The position numbers and the translations under genes are program-made. 64,000 nucleotides of DNA from Rhodobacter sp. (GTDB lineage: Bacteria; Pseudomonadota; Alphaproteobacteria; Rhodobacterales; Rhodobacteraceae), in the NCBI GenBank assembly GCA_020637595.1, contig JACKKE010000012.1:1-64000 (forward strand), in the 5' to 3' direction. Below the pieces are notes generated by a model. That model saw nothing but the letters and a program-made list of their open reading frames with translations. It did no database searches and was not told where the DNA came from. Below are positions 40,665-49,717 of this stretch, piece after piece (position 1 is the first letter of the stretch; each line of letters begins with the position of its first letter).

Positions 40665-42446
40665 TCACTTCTCCGGCGGGACCACGCGCAGGCGCAGTTC
40701 GCGCAGCTGCTCGTTCGTCGCCTCGGAGGGGGCGTTCATCATCAGGTCCTCGGCGCGCTGGTTCATCGGGAACATGATGACCTCGCGGATGTTCGCCGTG
40801 TCGGCCAACAGCATCACGATGCGGTCGATGCCCGCCGCACAGCCGCCGTGCGGAGGGGCGCCATATTTGAACGCCTTGACCATGCCGCCGAACCGCTTTT
40901 CGACCTCGTCCTTGCCATAGCCGGCCAGTTCAAAAGCCTTGAACATGATCTCGGGCTTGTGGTTGCGGATCGCGCCCGACACCAGTTCATAACCATTGCA
41001 CGCAAGGTCATACTGATAGCCCAGCACCTTCAGCGGATCGCCCTGCAACGCCTCCATACCGCCCTGCGGCATCGAGAACGGGTTGTGGCTAAAGTCGATC
41101 TTGCCGGTGTCCGGGTCTTTCTCATACATCGGGAAATCGACGATCCAGGCGAATTTGAAGACGCCTTCCTCGGTCAGGCCCAGTTCGCGGCCGATCTCGT
41201 TGCGGGCACGACCGGCGACGGCCTCGAAGGCCTCGGGCTTGCCGCCGAGGAAGAAGGCGGCGTCGCCCTCGCCCAGACCCAGCTGGACGCGGATCGCCTC
41301 GGTGCGCTCGGGGCCGATGTTCTTGGCCAGCGGACCCGCGGCCTCCATCGCGCCGTCATCCCCCTTGCGCCAGAAGATATAGCCCATGCCGGGCAGGCCC
41401 TGCTGCTGGGCAAAGGCGTTCATTCGGTCGCAGAACTTGCGGCTGCCGCCGGTCGGCGCGGGGATCGCGCGGATCTCGGTGCCCTCGTTCTCCAACAGTT
41501 TGGCGAAGATCGCAAAGCCCGAGCCCGCGAAATGCTCGCTGACGACCTGCATCTTGATCGGGTTGCGCAGGTCGGGCTTGTCCGAGCCATACCACAGCAG
41601 CGAATCCTTGTAGGCGATCTGCGGCCAGTCGGGGTCGACATACTTGCCTTCGCTGAATTCCTCGAACAGGCCCTGGATCACCGGCTGGACGGCAGCAAAG
41701 ACGTCATCCTGGGTGACGAAGGACATCTCGACGTCGAGCTGGTAGAAGTCGGTCGGGCTGCGGTCGGCGCGCGGGTCTTCGTCACGGAAACACGGCGCGA
41801 TCTGGAAATAACGGTCAAAGCCCGCGACCATGATCAGCTGCTTGAACTGCTGCGGCGCCTGCGGCAGCGCATAGAACTTGCCCGGGTGCAGACGGCTGGG
41901 GACCAGGAAGTCGCGCGCGCCCTCGGGGCTGGAGGCGGTGATGATCGGCGTCTGGAACTCGTTGAACTGCGCGTCCCACATCCGGTTGCGGATCGAGCGC
42001 ACAACGTTCGAACGCAGCATCATCGAGTTGTGCAGCGTCTCGCGGCGCAGGTCGAGGAAGCGGTAGGTCAGGCGCGTCTCTTCCGGGTAATCGGGTTCAC
42101 CGAACACCGGCAACGGCAGTTCGCCCGCCTCGCCCAACACGCGCATGTCACGGATATAGACCTCGATCTCGCCGGTCGGGATCTTCGGGTTGATCAGGCT
42201 CTCGTCGCGGGCCTTGACGGTCCCGTCAATCGAGATCACCCACTCGGCGCGGACCTTTTCCAGCGCGGCAAAGGCCGGGCTGTCGCTGTCGGCCAGGATC
42301 TGGGTGATGCCGTAGTGATCACGCAGGTCGATGAACAGCACGCCCCCGTGGTCGCGCACGCGGTGCACCCAGCCGGCGAGGCGGATGTGCTGGCCGACAT
42401 GCGCTTTGTTCAGGTCGGCGCAGGTATGGCTGCGATAGGCGTGCAT
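40665..42446 (-). CDS. aspS: Aspartate--tRNA ligase
   Basis: A 593-residue class II synthetase of the bacterial type. The N-terminal OB-fold anticodon domain is MHAYRSHTCADLNKAHVGQHIRLAGWVHRVRDHGG. Motif 2 and the tRNA-Asp loop are in FQIAPCFRDEDPRADRSPTDFYQLDVEMSF, the large GAD insertion is in the middle, and motif 3 is GGCAAGIDRIVMLLADTANIREVIMFP. ATG 42446 is the conserved start. Whether it is discriminating (Asp only) or also charges tRNA-Asn cannot be told by eye. Monocistronic. Confidence 0.96.
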   Translation of the reverse strand: MHAYRSHTCADLNKAHVGQHIRLAGWVHRVRDHGGVLFIDLRDHYGITQILADSDSPAFAALEKVRAEWVISIDGTVKARDESLINPKIPTGEIEVYIRDMRVLGEAGELPLPVFGEPDYPEETRLTYRFLDLRRETLHNSMMLRSNVVRSIRNRMWDAQFNEFQTPIITASSPEGARDFLVPSRLHPGKFYALPQAPQQFKQLIMVAGFDRYFQIAPCFRDEDPRADRSPTDFYQLDVEMSFVTQDDVFAAVQPVIQGLFEEFSEGKYVDPDWPQIAYKDSLLWYGSDKPDLRNPIKMQVVSEHFAGSGFAIFAKLLENEGTEIRAIPAPTGGSRKFCDRMNAFAQQQGLPGMGYIFWRKGDDGAMEAAGPLAKNIGPERTEAIRVQLGLGEGDAAFFLGGKPEAFEAVAGRARNEIGRELGLTEEGVFKFAWIVDFPMYEKDPDTGKIDFSHNPFSMPQGGMEALQGDPLKVLGYQYDLACNGYELVSGAIRNHKPEIMFKAFELAGYGKDEVEKRFGGMVKAFKYGAPPHGGCAAGIDRIVMLLADTANIREVIMFPMNQRAEDLMMNAPSEATNEQLRELRLRVVPPEK

Positions 42447-42526
42447 CACGGGCTCCGTGCGTGGATGATGGAATCCGCCCGGATACACAGGTTCCACGCC
42501 CCGAAGTCAAGCCCGCGGGCGGGTGA

Positions 42527-43384
42527 TCAGCGTGACTGGTCCCCCGGCAGGCCACCGGCCCCGAAGAACACGCCATCGCGCAGCACCTGGGCGACGGTCT
42601 CGCGTTTGACCATCTTCGCCTCGGCGGCATAGGCATAGGTCATCGCCAGATCGCACAGCTGGTTGATCAGCCGCGGCACGCCGCCGGTGGCCTCGTGCAC
42701 CAGCTCGGCAGCCTGGCGGCTGAAAATGCCGGGATTGCCGCCGGCCTGCTTGATCCGCGAGGCGATATAGCCCGCGGTCGCCGCGGGATCGAGGCGCGGC
42801 AGGTGATAGCTGGCGGCCACCCGCTGGGCGAACTGCACCAAATCCGGCCGGCGCACCATCGCCCGCAACTCGGGCTGGCCGACCAGCAGGAGTTGCAGCA
42901 CCTCCTCGCGGCCGGCGTTGATGTTGGTCAGCATCCGCAGGTCTTCCAGCGCGTCGCGATTGAGGTTCTGCGCCTCGTCGATGACCAGAAGCACGCGCTT
43001 GCCCTGCTTGTGCTGGTCCAGCAGGAAGGTTTGGATCACCGCGAACAGGTCGGCGCTGTCGGCACCCGGCGCGACGGTCAGGCCCAGCGCCGCGCAGACC
43101 CGGCGCAGCACGTCATTCACCCCCGGCCGAGCATTCGAGATCAGCCCGACCGTCACCTCGTCGTCGAGCCCGTCGATGAAATGATGCAGCAGTGTCGTCT
43201 TGCCGGCGCCGATCTCGCCGGTCAGCAGGGTGATCGGCGCGCGGGTGCCCAGCCCGTAGTCGAGCATCGCATAGGCGCCACGGTGCTCGGGCGACCAGTA
43301 GATAAACTCGGGATCCGGCGCGAGCGCAAAGGGCCGCTCGTGCAGCCCGAAATGGTCAAGGTAATAACTCAGCGCCTGCGACAT
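42527..43384 (-). CDS. ExeA-like AAA ATPase (general secretion/polysaccharide locus type)
   Basis: A 285-residue P-loop ATPase. Walker A GEIGAGKT lies at 56-63, Walker B in KRVLLVIDEAQNL, and the AAA lid is GGVPRLINQLCDLAMTYAYA. The N-terminal YYLDHFGLHERPFALAPDPEFIYWS is the ExeA/GspA and XrtA-associated ATPase signature. Relatives energise insertion of envelope machinery or sit beside exopolysaccharide genes. It is divergent from an ExoY-type sugar transferase across a 464-nt leader, so a role in exopolysaccharide export is plausible. No peptidoglycan-binding domain is attached. Confidence 0.88.
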   Translation of the reverse strand: MSQALSYYLDHFGLHERPFALAPDPEFIYWSPEHRGAYAMLDYGLGTRAPITLLTGEIGAGKTTLLHHFIDGLDDEVTVGLISNARPGVNDVLRRVCAALGLTVAPGADSADLFAVIQTFLLDQHKQGKRVLLVIDEAQNLNRDALEDLRMLTNINAGREEVLQLLLVGQPELRAMVRRPDLVQFAQRVAASYHLPRLDPAATAGYIASRIKQAGGNPGIFSRQAAELVHEATGGVPRLINQLCDLAMTYAYAAEAKMVKRETVAQVLRDGVFFGAGGLPGDQSR

Positions 43385-43848
43385 GCCCGGTCCGTTGTCT
43401 TTGCCGCACGCCTGGGCGCGCGGGGATCAAGGTTGCTGATATAGGCCAAGTTTGACGACAATACCAAATTCTCACGGCGGTTTCTGGGCAGAGGGCAGCA
43501 CAGGACGGAAATTCGCGATTCGAAATACACCCCCTGCGTGTTATCCGGGCGCCTGCTCGCCCAAAAAGATCACCCCCAAGACGCCCGGACTTTCTGCGAC
43601 GCAGAAACAATCGTTTCGCACTGGGAAACAATGTTGCGAATTCCCCGTGACTTTCGCGTCCTGCAATGCGAATTGAGAGGAAACGCCGTGTTACATGGTT
43701 GGAAACAAACAATTTACCGTGCATTTGAGGCAATACCGCCTCAATTTGTTTCGCTTGCGGTCTGATCACGGCTAAAAGACGGCAGAAGTTAGTCGGTCCG
43801 CGCCTGGGGGGGCGTCTGCCCGACCCATACGAAGTTCCGGGTGCTGCC
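43385..43848. other. AT-richer 464-nt divergent region with nested inverted repeats
   Basis: Visibly less GC-rich than the rest of the window. It holds a dyad TTTCTGC-N3-GCAGAAA (43591-43607) and a nested structure near the sugar transferase: outer arms GAAACAAA (43702-43709) and TTTGTTTC (43745-43752) around inner arms TTGAGGC (43725-43731) and GCCTCAA (43738-43744). Short open frames occur, but none has homology signals or a good start. It is probably a regulatory leader for polysaccharide genes. Confidence 0.65.
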
Positions 43849-44598
43849 ATGACCCTTCATTATCGCGAACTCCCCGATGTCACGGGGGTCGACCTCGGCC
43901 CTCTGCCGGCGGCGGGCGGTTTTCCCTATTGGCCCACCGTTCCGGTGGTTGCCCGGCCGTTGCCGGCCGACGTCCGGCCGGTGCGCCATGCCGGTTATCT
44001 GCGCCGCGGCAAACGGGTGCTGGACATAGTCCTGTCGCTGGCGGCGCTGATCCTGGCAGCGCCGGTGCTGGTGCTGCTGGCCGCCGCGCTGTGGATCGAA
44101 AGTGGCAACCCGTTCTACACGCAGGAGCGGCTGGGCCAGAACGGCCGCCGGTTCCGCATGTTCAAGCTGCGCACGATGGTCATCGACGCGGAAACCCACC
44201 TCGCCGCCTGCCTCGACCGCGACCCGGCAATGCGCGCGGAATGGGAACTGACGCAGAAGCTCAAGCGCGATCCGCGCATCACCCCGATCGGGCGGCTGCT
44301 GCGCAAGACGTCGATGGATGAACTGCCGCAGCTGTTCAACGTGCTCAAGGGCGACATGAGCATGGTCGGCCCGCGGCCGATGCTGCCCGAGCAGTTGCCC
44401 CTCTATGCACATCCCGACGCCTATCTGACGATGCGCCCCGGGGTGACGGGTCTTTGGCAGGTGACCGCCCGCAACGAGCAGTCCTTTGCCCTGCGCGCAA
44501 CGCTGGATCTGCGCTATGCCCAGCGCGTGAGCCTGGGCATGGACCTGCGCCTGATCCTGGCCACCCTGGCCGTGGTGTTCCGCGCCACCGGCTATTGA
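43849..44598 (+). CDS. ExoY-type undecaprenyl-phosphate sugar transferase
   Basis: A 249-residue membrane-associated enzyme that starts exopolysaccharide assembly by moving a sugar phosphate onto undecaprenyl phosphate. After 45 variable residues come the single hydrophobic segment VLDIVLSLAALILAAPVLVLLAAAL, GNPFYTQERLGQNGRRFRMFKLRTMV, the RDPRITPIGRLLRKTSMDELPQL block and the MSMVGPRP motif, all typical of PssY/WbaP C-terminal catalytic domains. It is a short ExoY-like form without the extra N-terminal helices. Other polysaccharide genes are not visible on this side. Confidence 0.92.
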   Translation: MTLHYRELPDVTGVDLGPLPAAGGFPYWPTVPVVARPLPADVRPVRHAGYLRRGKRVLDIVLSLAALILAAPVLVLLAAALWIESGNPFYTQERLGQNGRRFRMFKLRTMVIDAETHLAACLDRDPAMRAEWELTQKLKRDPRITPIGRLLRKTSMDELPQLFNVLKGDMSMVGPRPMLPEQLPLYAHPDAYLTMRPGVTGLWQVTARNEQSFALRATLDLRYAQRVSLGMDLRLILATLAVVFRATGY

Positions 44599-44641
44599 CC
44601 CGCGACACGCCGGGGGCTTGATTCGGCGGCGCGCGCCTGCC

Positions 44642-45310
44642 ATGCCATGCTGCATGGTTTCGCCCTTCCGCCCCCCCGCGCAACGCCACGCCCCCGTCCT
44701 GTTGTGGATCGTGGGCATCTGCGCCCTGCTGGAAACCGCGTTCACACTGCTGTCGCTGCCGCCCTTCGGCCTCGACCGGCTGCGCAACGCCGCGATCATG
44801 CACGGCGCCTTCTGGCCGGGACTGCTGCATGAATGGCAGCCGTTGTTTCCCGGCCAGCGGATGACGATGTTCGTCAGCTATGCCTTCCTGCACGGCGGCT
44901 TTCTGCACATGCTGTTCAACATGCTGATCCTGCTGCAGCTGGGCCGCGGCGCGGTTGCGCGGCTGGGACAGGCCGGGTTCCTGCTGGTCTACCTGCTGTC
45001 GGCGGTCGGCGGGGCCGCGTTCTATGGCCTGTTGTCGACGGCAGATGCGCCGATGCTGGGGGCCTCGGGCGCGGTGTTCGGGCTGTTCGGCACCTCGGTG
45101 TTCTGGGAACTGCAGGTCCGGCGCGCGCATGGCGCCAGCTTCGAACCCGTGCTGCGGCTGGTGCTGGGCCTCGTGGTGATGAACGTGGTGCTGTTCTTCC
45201 TCGTTGGCGGAATGCTTGCCTGGCAGGCACATCTGGGCGGTTTCGTGACAGGCTTCATCCTGGCCTGGCTGGTGACCCCCACATTGCGCCACCGCTGGCG
45301 CCGTCCTTGA
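44642..45310 (+). CDS. Rhomboid family intramembrane serine protease
   Basis: A protein of about 222 residues with six hydrophobic segments. The catalytic Ser is in GASGAVFG and the His in AWQAHLGGFVTGF. The oxyanion-side HN is in HMLFNML and the WR-like loop precedes them (FAYAFLHGG-type segment at SYAFLHGGFLHM). Rhomboids cleave transmembrane substrates. Starts are possible at 44642 or 44654, since no strong ribosome-binding site is seen; the earlier TTG is less likely. It sits 43 nt downstream of the sugar transferase in the same direction and may be co-transcribed. Confidence 0.86.
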   Translation: MPCCMVSPFRPPAQRHAPVLLWIVGICALLETAFTLLSLPPFGLDRLRNAAIMHGAFWPGLLHEWQPLFPGQRMTMFVSYAFLHGGFLHMLFNMLILLQLGRGAVARLGQAGFLLVYLLSAVGGAAFYGLLSTADAPMLGASGAVFGLFGTSVFWELQVRRAHGASFEPVLRLVLGLVVMNVVLFFLVGGMLAWQAHLGGFVTGFILAWLVTPTLRHRWRRP

Positions 45311-45329
45311 CCTGATCGTCATTCCGTCG

Positions 45330-45362
45330 TTGCATTTCAGGGCGAATTGCGCCCTACTGCAA
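45330..45362. promoter_or_regulatory. Compound inverted repeat upstream of the ABC ATPase gene
   Basis: AGGGCG-N5-CGCCCT (45339-45355) is nested in TTGCA (45330-45334) and TGCAA (45358-45362) and followed by an A-rich tract. It lies about 30 nt before the GTG start. No U-run follows, so it is more likely an operator for the nitrogen-related operon than a terminator of the rhomboid gene. Confidence 0.5.
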
Positions 45363-45391
45363 AAATATGATCAAAAAATGACGACCTGACC

Positions 45392-46195
45392 GTGCCTGAC
45401 ATGCCAAACCCCGCAGCCGACCCGTCGGTCCCGGTGATCGAGATCCGGGGCCTGCACAAAGCCTATGCCGCACTCGAGGTGCTCAAGGGGGTCGATGTGC
45501 GCGCCCTGCCCGGCCAGGTCATCTCGTTGATCGGCTCGTCCGGGTCGGGAAAATCGACCCTGCTGCGGTGCTGCAACCTGCTCGAGGACAGCCAGCAGGG
45601 CGAAATCCTGTTCGAGGGCGAGTCCGTGCGCTGGCGCGGCACCGGCGTGCATCGCCAGCCGGCGGATCGCGCGCAGGTCCAGCGGATCCGCACCAACTTG
45701 TCGATGGTGTTCCAGAACTTCAACCTGTGGTCTCACATGACGGTGCTGCAAAACGTCATGGAGGCCCCGCTGACGGTCCTGAAACAGGACCGCGCCGCTG
45801 TCGAAGCGCGCGCGCGCGGGATCCTCGACAAGGTGGGCATCGGCGACAAGGCCGATGTCTATCCGGCGCAGATGTCAGGCGGCCAGCAGCAGCGCGCGGC
45901 AATTGCCCGGGCGCTGTGCATGGAGCCCCGCGCGCTCTTGTTCGACGAACCGACCAGCGCGCTGGACCCGGAACTGGAGCAGGAGGTCGTGCGCGTCATC
46001 AAGGCGCTGGCCGACGAAGGACGGACGATGATCATCGTCACCCATGACATGAAGCTGGCCGCCGATGTGTCCGACCATGTCATTTTCCTGCATCAGGGCC
46101 TGATCGAGGAACAGGGCCCGCCGTCGACCCTGTTCGGCGCGCCGACGTCCGAGCGGCTCCGGCAGTTCCTCAGCCATACCCATCACGCGGCCTGA
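45392..46195 (+). CDS. Amino-acid-type ABC transporter ATP-binding protein (HisP/GlnQ-like)
   Basis: A 267-residue ATPase. Walker A is GSSGSGKST, the Q-loop is in VFQNFNLWSHMTV, the signature is MSGGQQQR and Walker B is ALLFDEPTSALDPE, followed by the His switch VTHDM. This group energises uptake of polar amino acids such as histidine or glutamine. No permease or binding protein is adjacent, so it must work with subunits encoded elsewhere. GTG 45392 or ATG 45401 are both possible starts. It heads a run of glutamylation genes, hinting at uptake of a related amine or amino acid. Confidence 0.88.
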   Translation: MPDMPNPAADPSVPVIEIRGLHKAYAALEVLKGVDVRALPGQVISLIGSSGSGKSTLLRCCNLLEDSQQGEILFEGESVRWRGTGVHRQPADRAQVQRIRTNLSMVFQNFNLWSHMTVLQNVMEAPLTVLKQDRAAVEARARGILDKVGIGDKADVYPAQMSGGQQQRAAIARALCMEPRALLFDEPTSALDPELEQEVVRVIKALADEGRTMIIVTHDMKLAADVSDHVIFLHQGLIEEQGPPSTLFGAPTSERLRQFLSHTHHAA

Positions 46196-46286
46196 GGCCG
46201 CCCCCTCCCCCTCGCGGATCCCGCCGACAACAACGACAAAAGACCGCAGACCGGTCCCGGCGCCTTCGCCCCAAACCTGGTGTTTC

Positions 46287-47621
46287 ATGCGTGACTGGCT
46301 TCGCCATCACCCCGACGTTAAAACCATCCGCGTTGCCGCAGCCGACCTGAACGGGCAGGCCCGGGGCAAGCGTGTCCCGGTCCGGTTTGCCGACAAGATC
46401 GTCAAGGAAGGCACGCGCTTTCCCTTCTCGGTGATGAACCTCGACATCTGGGGCGAAGACATCGAGGACAGCCCCCTGGTCTTTGAGAGCGGCGACGCCG
46501 ACGGGGTGCTGAAACCGACCGACCGCGGTTTCCTGCCGATGCCCTGGCTCGACGCGCCGACCGCGCTCTTGCCGATCTGGATGTTCCGCGAGGACGGCAC
46601 CCCCTATGAGGGCGATCCGCGCCACGCCTTGGCGAACGTGCTGCGCCGGTTCCACACCAAGGGCATGCGGCCGGTCTGCGCCACCGAGCTGGAATTCTAC
46701 CTGATCGACGATTCCGGCCGCGAGTTCCGTGTGCCCCCCTCGCCCCGATCGGGCAAGCGGCGCCCCGGCGCCGACACGCTGGCGCTGCGCGCGCTCGATG
46801 CCTTCGACCGGTTCTTTACCGACCTCTACGACGCCTGTGAGGCAATGGACATCGACGCCGACACCGCGATCTCCGAGGCCGGGCCGGGCCAGTTCGAGGT
46901 GAACCTGCTGCATTCGGACGATGTGCTGAAGGTCGCGGACGACACCTGGCTGTTCAAGATGCTGGTCAAGGGGCTGGCCCGGCGGCACGGCTTTGCCGCC
47001 AGCTTCATGGCCAAACCCTATGACGACTGGCCGGGCAACGGCATGCACATGCATTTTTCGATCACCGACGAGGAGGGGCGCAATCTCTTCGACAACGGCA
47101 CGCACGAGGGATCGCCGCTGCTGCACCAGGCGGTGGCCGGGTGCCTCCAGGCGATGGCCGGATCGACCCTGCTGCTGGCGCCGCACGAAAACAGCTTTGA
47201 CCGGCTGGTCCCCGAGGCACACGCCCCCACCGGCATCTCCTGGGCCTATGAAAACCGGACCTCGGCGCTGCGCATCCCCTCGGGCAGCCGCCGCGCGCGG
47301 CGCATCGAGCACCGCGTTGCGGGCGGCGACATCAACCCCTATCTGATGATGGCCGGGGTTCTGGGCGCGGCGCTGATCGGCATCGAGGACGGGCTGGTGC
47401 CGCCGCCGCCGATCACCGGCAACGCCTATGATCTCGACCTTCCGCAAATGCCGGTGACGTGGCAGGATGCAGTGAATGCCTTTGAGAAAAGCCCGGAAAT
47501 GGCGCGGATCTTTGCGCCGCAACTGATCGAGAACCTCGTGCGCACGAAGCGCCAGGAAATCCGCTATATGGACGAACTGTCGCCCGAGGAAGTGCTTGAT
47601 CTCTATCTCGATACCGTCTGA
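46287..47621 (+). CDS. Glutamine synthetase-like gamma-glutamyl ligase (PuuA-type), first copy
   Basis: A 444-residue ATP-dependent ligase. It has the glutamine synthetase core (VCATELEFYLID, GPGQFEVNLLH, NGMHMHFSITDEEG, then NRTSALRIPSG). It belongs to the PuuA branch, which glutamylates putrescine or other amines rather than ammonia. The N-terminal WLRHHPDVKTIRVAAADLNGQARGKRV is typical. It lies in a row with a class I glutamine amidotransferase and a second ligase. In polyamine catabolism, glutamylation is followed by hydrolytic release of glutamate; the pair probably serves such a route, with the true substrate unknown. Confidence 0.88.
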   Translation: MRDWLRHHPDVKTIRVAAADLNGQARGKRVPVRFADKIVKEGTRFPFSVMNLDIWGEDIEDSPLVFESGDADGVLKPTDRGFLPMPWLDAPTALLPIWMFREDGTPYEGDPRHALANVLRRFHTKGMRPVCATELEFYLIDDSGREFRVPPSPRSGKRRPGADTLALRALDAFDRFFTDLYDACEAMDIDADTAISEAGPGQFEVNLLHSDDVLKVADDTWLFKMLVKGLARRHGFAASFMAKPYDDWPGNGMHMHFSITDEEGRNLFDNGTHEGSPLLHQAVAGCLQAMAGSTLLLAPHENSFDRLVPEAHAPTGISWAYENRTSALRIPSGSRRARRIEHRVAGGDINPYLMMAGVLGAALIGIEDGLVPPPPITGNAYDLDLPQMPVTWQDAVNAFEKSPEMARIFAPQLIENLVRTKRQEIRYMDELSPEEVLDLYLDTV

Positions 47622-47628
47622 GGACACC

Positions 47629-48318
47629 ATGAAGATCGGCATTCTGCAAACCGGCCAGGCCCCCGAACCGCTGCGCGCGGCAGGCGATTATCCCGACCTG
47701 TTCGAAACCCTGCTGGCCGGGCACGGGTTCACATTCCAGACCTGGCACGTCGAGGCGATGGAGTTTCCCGCCGGCATTCACGACGCCGACGGCTGGCTGA
47801 TCACCGGCTCGCGCCACGGTGTCTACGAGGATCATCCGTTCATCGCCCCGCTGGAACGCTTCATCCGCGAGGCGGTGTCGGCCAGGGTGCCGGTGGCCGG
47901 CGTCTGCTTTGGCCACCAGATCATGGCCCAGGCGCTGGGCGGCACGGTCGAAAAGTTCAAAGGCGGCTGGTCGGTCGGCCCGACCGCGTATGATTTCGGT
48001 GGCGACACCGTGACCCTGAACGCCTGGCACCAGGACCAGGTCACCGCCCTGCCCCCCGGCGCGACAGTGATCGCCTCGTCACCGTTCTGCCAGTTCGCAG
48101 GGCTGGCCTATGGCGACGCCGGCCTGTCGGTGCAGGCCCACCCCGAGTTCAAATCGGACTTCATCGGCGGCCTGATCGACACCCGCGGGCGCGGCGTCGT
48201 TCCCGAACCGATCCTCGACGCGGCGCGGGCGCGCCTCGACCAGCCGGTCGACAACGCCCGCATCGCCGACCGCATCGCCGCTTTCTTCAAGGCCGCTGCC
48301 GCACGCGCTGCCGCCTGA
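47629..48318 (+). CDS. Class I glutamine amidotransferase (gamma-glutamyl hydrolase-like)
   Basis: A 229-residue GATase fold with a full triad: Cys93 in GVCFGHQ and His171/Glu173 in AHPEF. The N-terminal MKIGILQTGQ and the DGWLITGSRHGVYED loop match the free-standing GATase1 group. Placed between two PuuA-type ligases (7 nt and 23 nt gaps), it probably removes the gamma-glutamyl group from the modified amine, the role filled by PuuD in Escherichia coli, although PuuD itself is of a different family. The function is inferred from context. Confidence 0.85.
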   Translation: MKIGILQTGQAPEPLRAAGDYPDLFETLLAGHGFTFQTWHVEAMEFPAGIHDADGWLITGSRHGVYEDHPFIAPLERFIREAVSARVPVAGVCFGHQIMAQALGGTVEKFKGGWSVGPTAYDFGGDTVTLNAWHQDQVTALPPGATVIASSPFCQFAGLAYGDAGLSVQAHPEFKSDFIGGLIDTRGRGVVPEPILDAARARLDQPVDNARIADRIAAFFKAAAARAAA

Positions 48319-48341
48319 CACGATTTTCCACAGGATTTCCC

Positions 48342-49703
48342 ATGAGCAACTGGACAAGCAAGATCCCCGAGGCCGCGCGCGACTATCTCGCCGGGCGGCG
48401 GCTGGACGAAATCGAATGCATCGTGCCCGACATCGCCGGGGTGGCGCGCGGCAAGGCGATGCCGGCCTTCAAGTTCGACAAGCAGACGCATTTCTACCTG
48501 CCGACCTCGATCTTTTTGCAGACGATCACCGGCGACTGGGCGGATGCCCCCGGCGGCGAGGACGAATACAAGGAACCGGACATGACGCTGGTTCCCGATT
48601 TCGACACAGCCACCGCCGCACCCTGGACCGCCGACGTGACGATGCAGGTGATCCATGACGCGCTGACCCAGGCGGGCGAGCCGGTGCCGACAGCCCCGCG
48701 CAACGTGCTGAAGCGGGTGCTGGCGCTCTACGCCACCGAGGGCTGGAAGCCGGTCGTCGCGCCGGAAATGGAGTTCTATTTCGTCGCTCGCAACATCGAC
48801 CCCAACCAGCCGATCACCGCGCCGATCGGGCGGTCCGGGCGCAAGGCCGCGGGCAAGCAGGCCTATTCGATGTCGGCGGTCGACGAATATGGCAAGGTGA
48901 TCGACGACATCTATGACTTTGCCGAGGCGATGGGGCTGGAGATCGACGGCATCCTGCAGGAAGGCGGCGCCGGTCAGGTCGAGATCAACCTGGCGCATGG
49001 CGACCCGGTCGAACTGGCCGATCAGATCTTTTATTTCAAGCGGATGATCCGCGAGGCGGCGCTGCGCCACGACTGTTTTGCGACCTTCATGGCGAAACCC
49101 ATCGAGGGCGAGCCGGGCTCGGCGATGCACATCCACCACTCGGTCGTGGATCTGGAAACCGGGCGCAACATCTTTTCGCTGGAGGATGGCAGCGAAAGCC
49201 CCGCCTTCCTGCATTTCATCGCCGGCATGCAGAACCACCTGCCGGCAGCGGTCGCGCTGCTGGCGCCCTATGTGAACAGCTATCGCCGCTATGTCCCCGA
49301 CTTTGCCGCGCCGATCAACCTGGAATGGGGCCGCGACAACCGCACCACGGGTCTGCGGATCCCGATCGCCGCGCCCGAGGCGCGCCGGGTCGAAAACCGG
49401 CTGGCGGGGATGGATTGCAACCCCTACCTCGGCATCGCCGCCTCGCTGGCCTGCGGATACCTGGGGCTGAAGGAGAAGAAAGAGCCGCGCCCGGAATGCC
49501 GGATCAACGCCTATATGGGCGAGGACGAGCTGCCGCTGACGCTGGGGGCCGCGGTCGATCTGCTGGAAGAAGACGCGGCGATGGGCGAGGTTCTGGGGCC
49601 GCAGTTCGTGGCGCTCTACTGCGCGGTGAAACGCGACGAATACAAGGAATTCCAGTCGGTCATCAGCCCGTGGGAGCGCGAGCACCTGCTGTTGAACGTC
49701 TGA
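48342..49703 (+). CDS. Glutamine synthetase-like gamma-glutamyl ligase (PuuA-type), second copy
   Basis: A 453-residue paralogue of the upstream ligase (same fold, clearly diverged). The core motifs are VVAPEMEFYFVARN, GAGQVEINLAHGD, GSAMHIHHSV and NRTTGLRIPIA. It starts at ATG 48342 and ends the polyamine-like run. Having two copies around one amidotransferase suggests different substrates (for example two polyamines) or a heteromer. A composite hairpin repeat begins 15 nt after its stop. Confidence 0.88.
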   Translation: MSNWTSKIPEAARDYLAGRRLDEIECIVPDIAGVARGKAMPAFKFDKQTHFYLPTSIFLQTITGDWADAPGGEDEYKEPDMTLVPDFDTATAAPWTADVTMQVIHDALTQAGEPVPTAPRNVLKRVLALYATEGWKPVVAPEMEFYFVARNIDPNQPITAPIGRSGRKAAGKQAYSMSAVDEYGKVIDDIYDFAEAMGLEIDGILQEGGAGQVEINLAHGDPVELADQIFYFKRMIREAALRHDCFATFMAKPIEGEPGSAMHIHHSVVDLETGRNIFSLEDGSESPAFLHFIAGMQNHLPAAVALLAPYVNSYRRYVPDFAAPINLEWGRDNRTTGLRIPIAAPEARRVENRLAGMDCNPYLGIAASLACGYLGLKEKKEPRPECRINAYMGEDELPLTLGAAVDLLEEDAAMGEVLGPQFVALYCAVKRDEYKEFQSVISPWEREHLLLNV

Positions 49704-49717
49704 CTGTTGAGCGTCTG

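Noticed and set aside
43452..43765. Two short plus-strand open frames in the leader of the sugar transferase
   Set aside because: No convincing ribosome-binding site or domain, and they overlap inverted repeats and low-complexity sequence.
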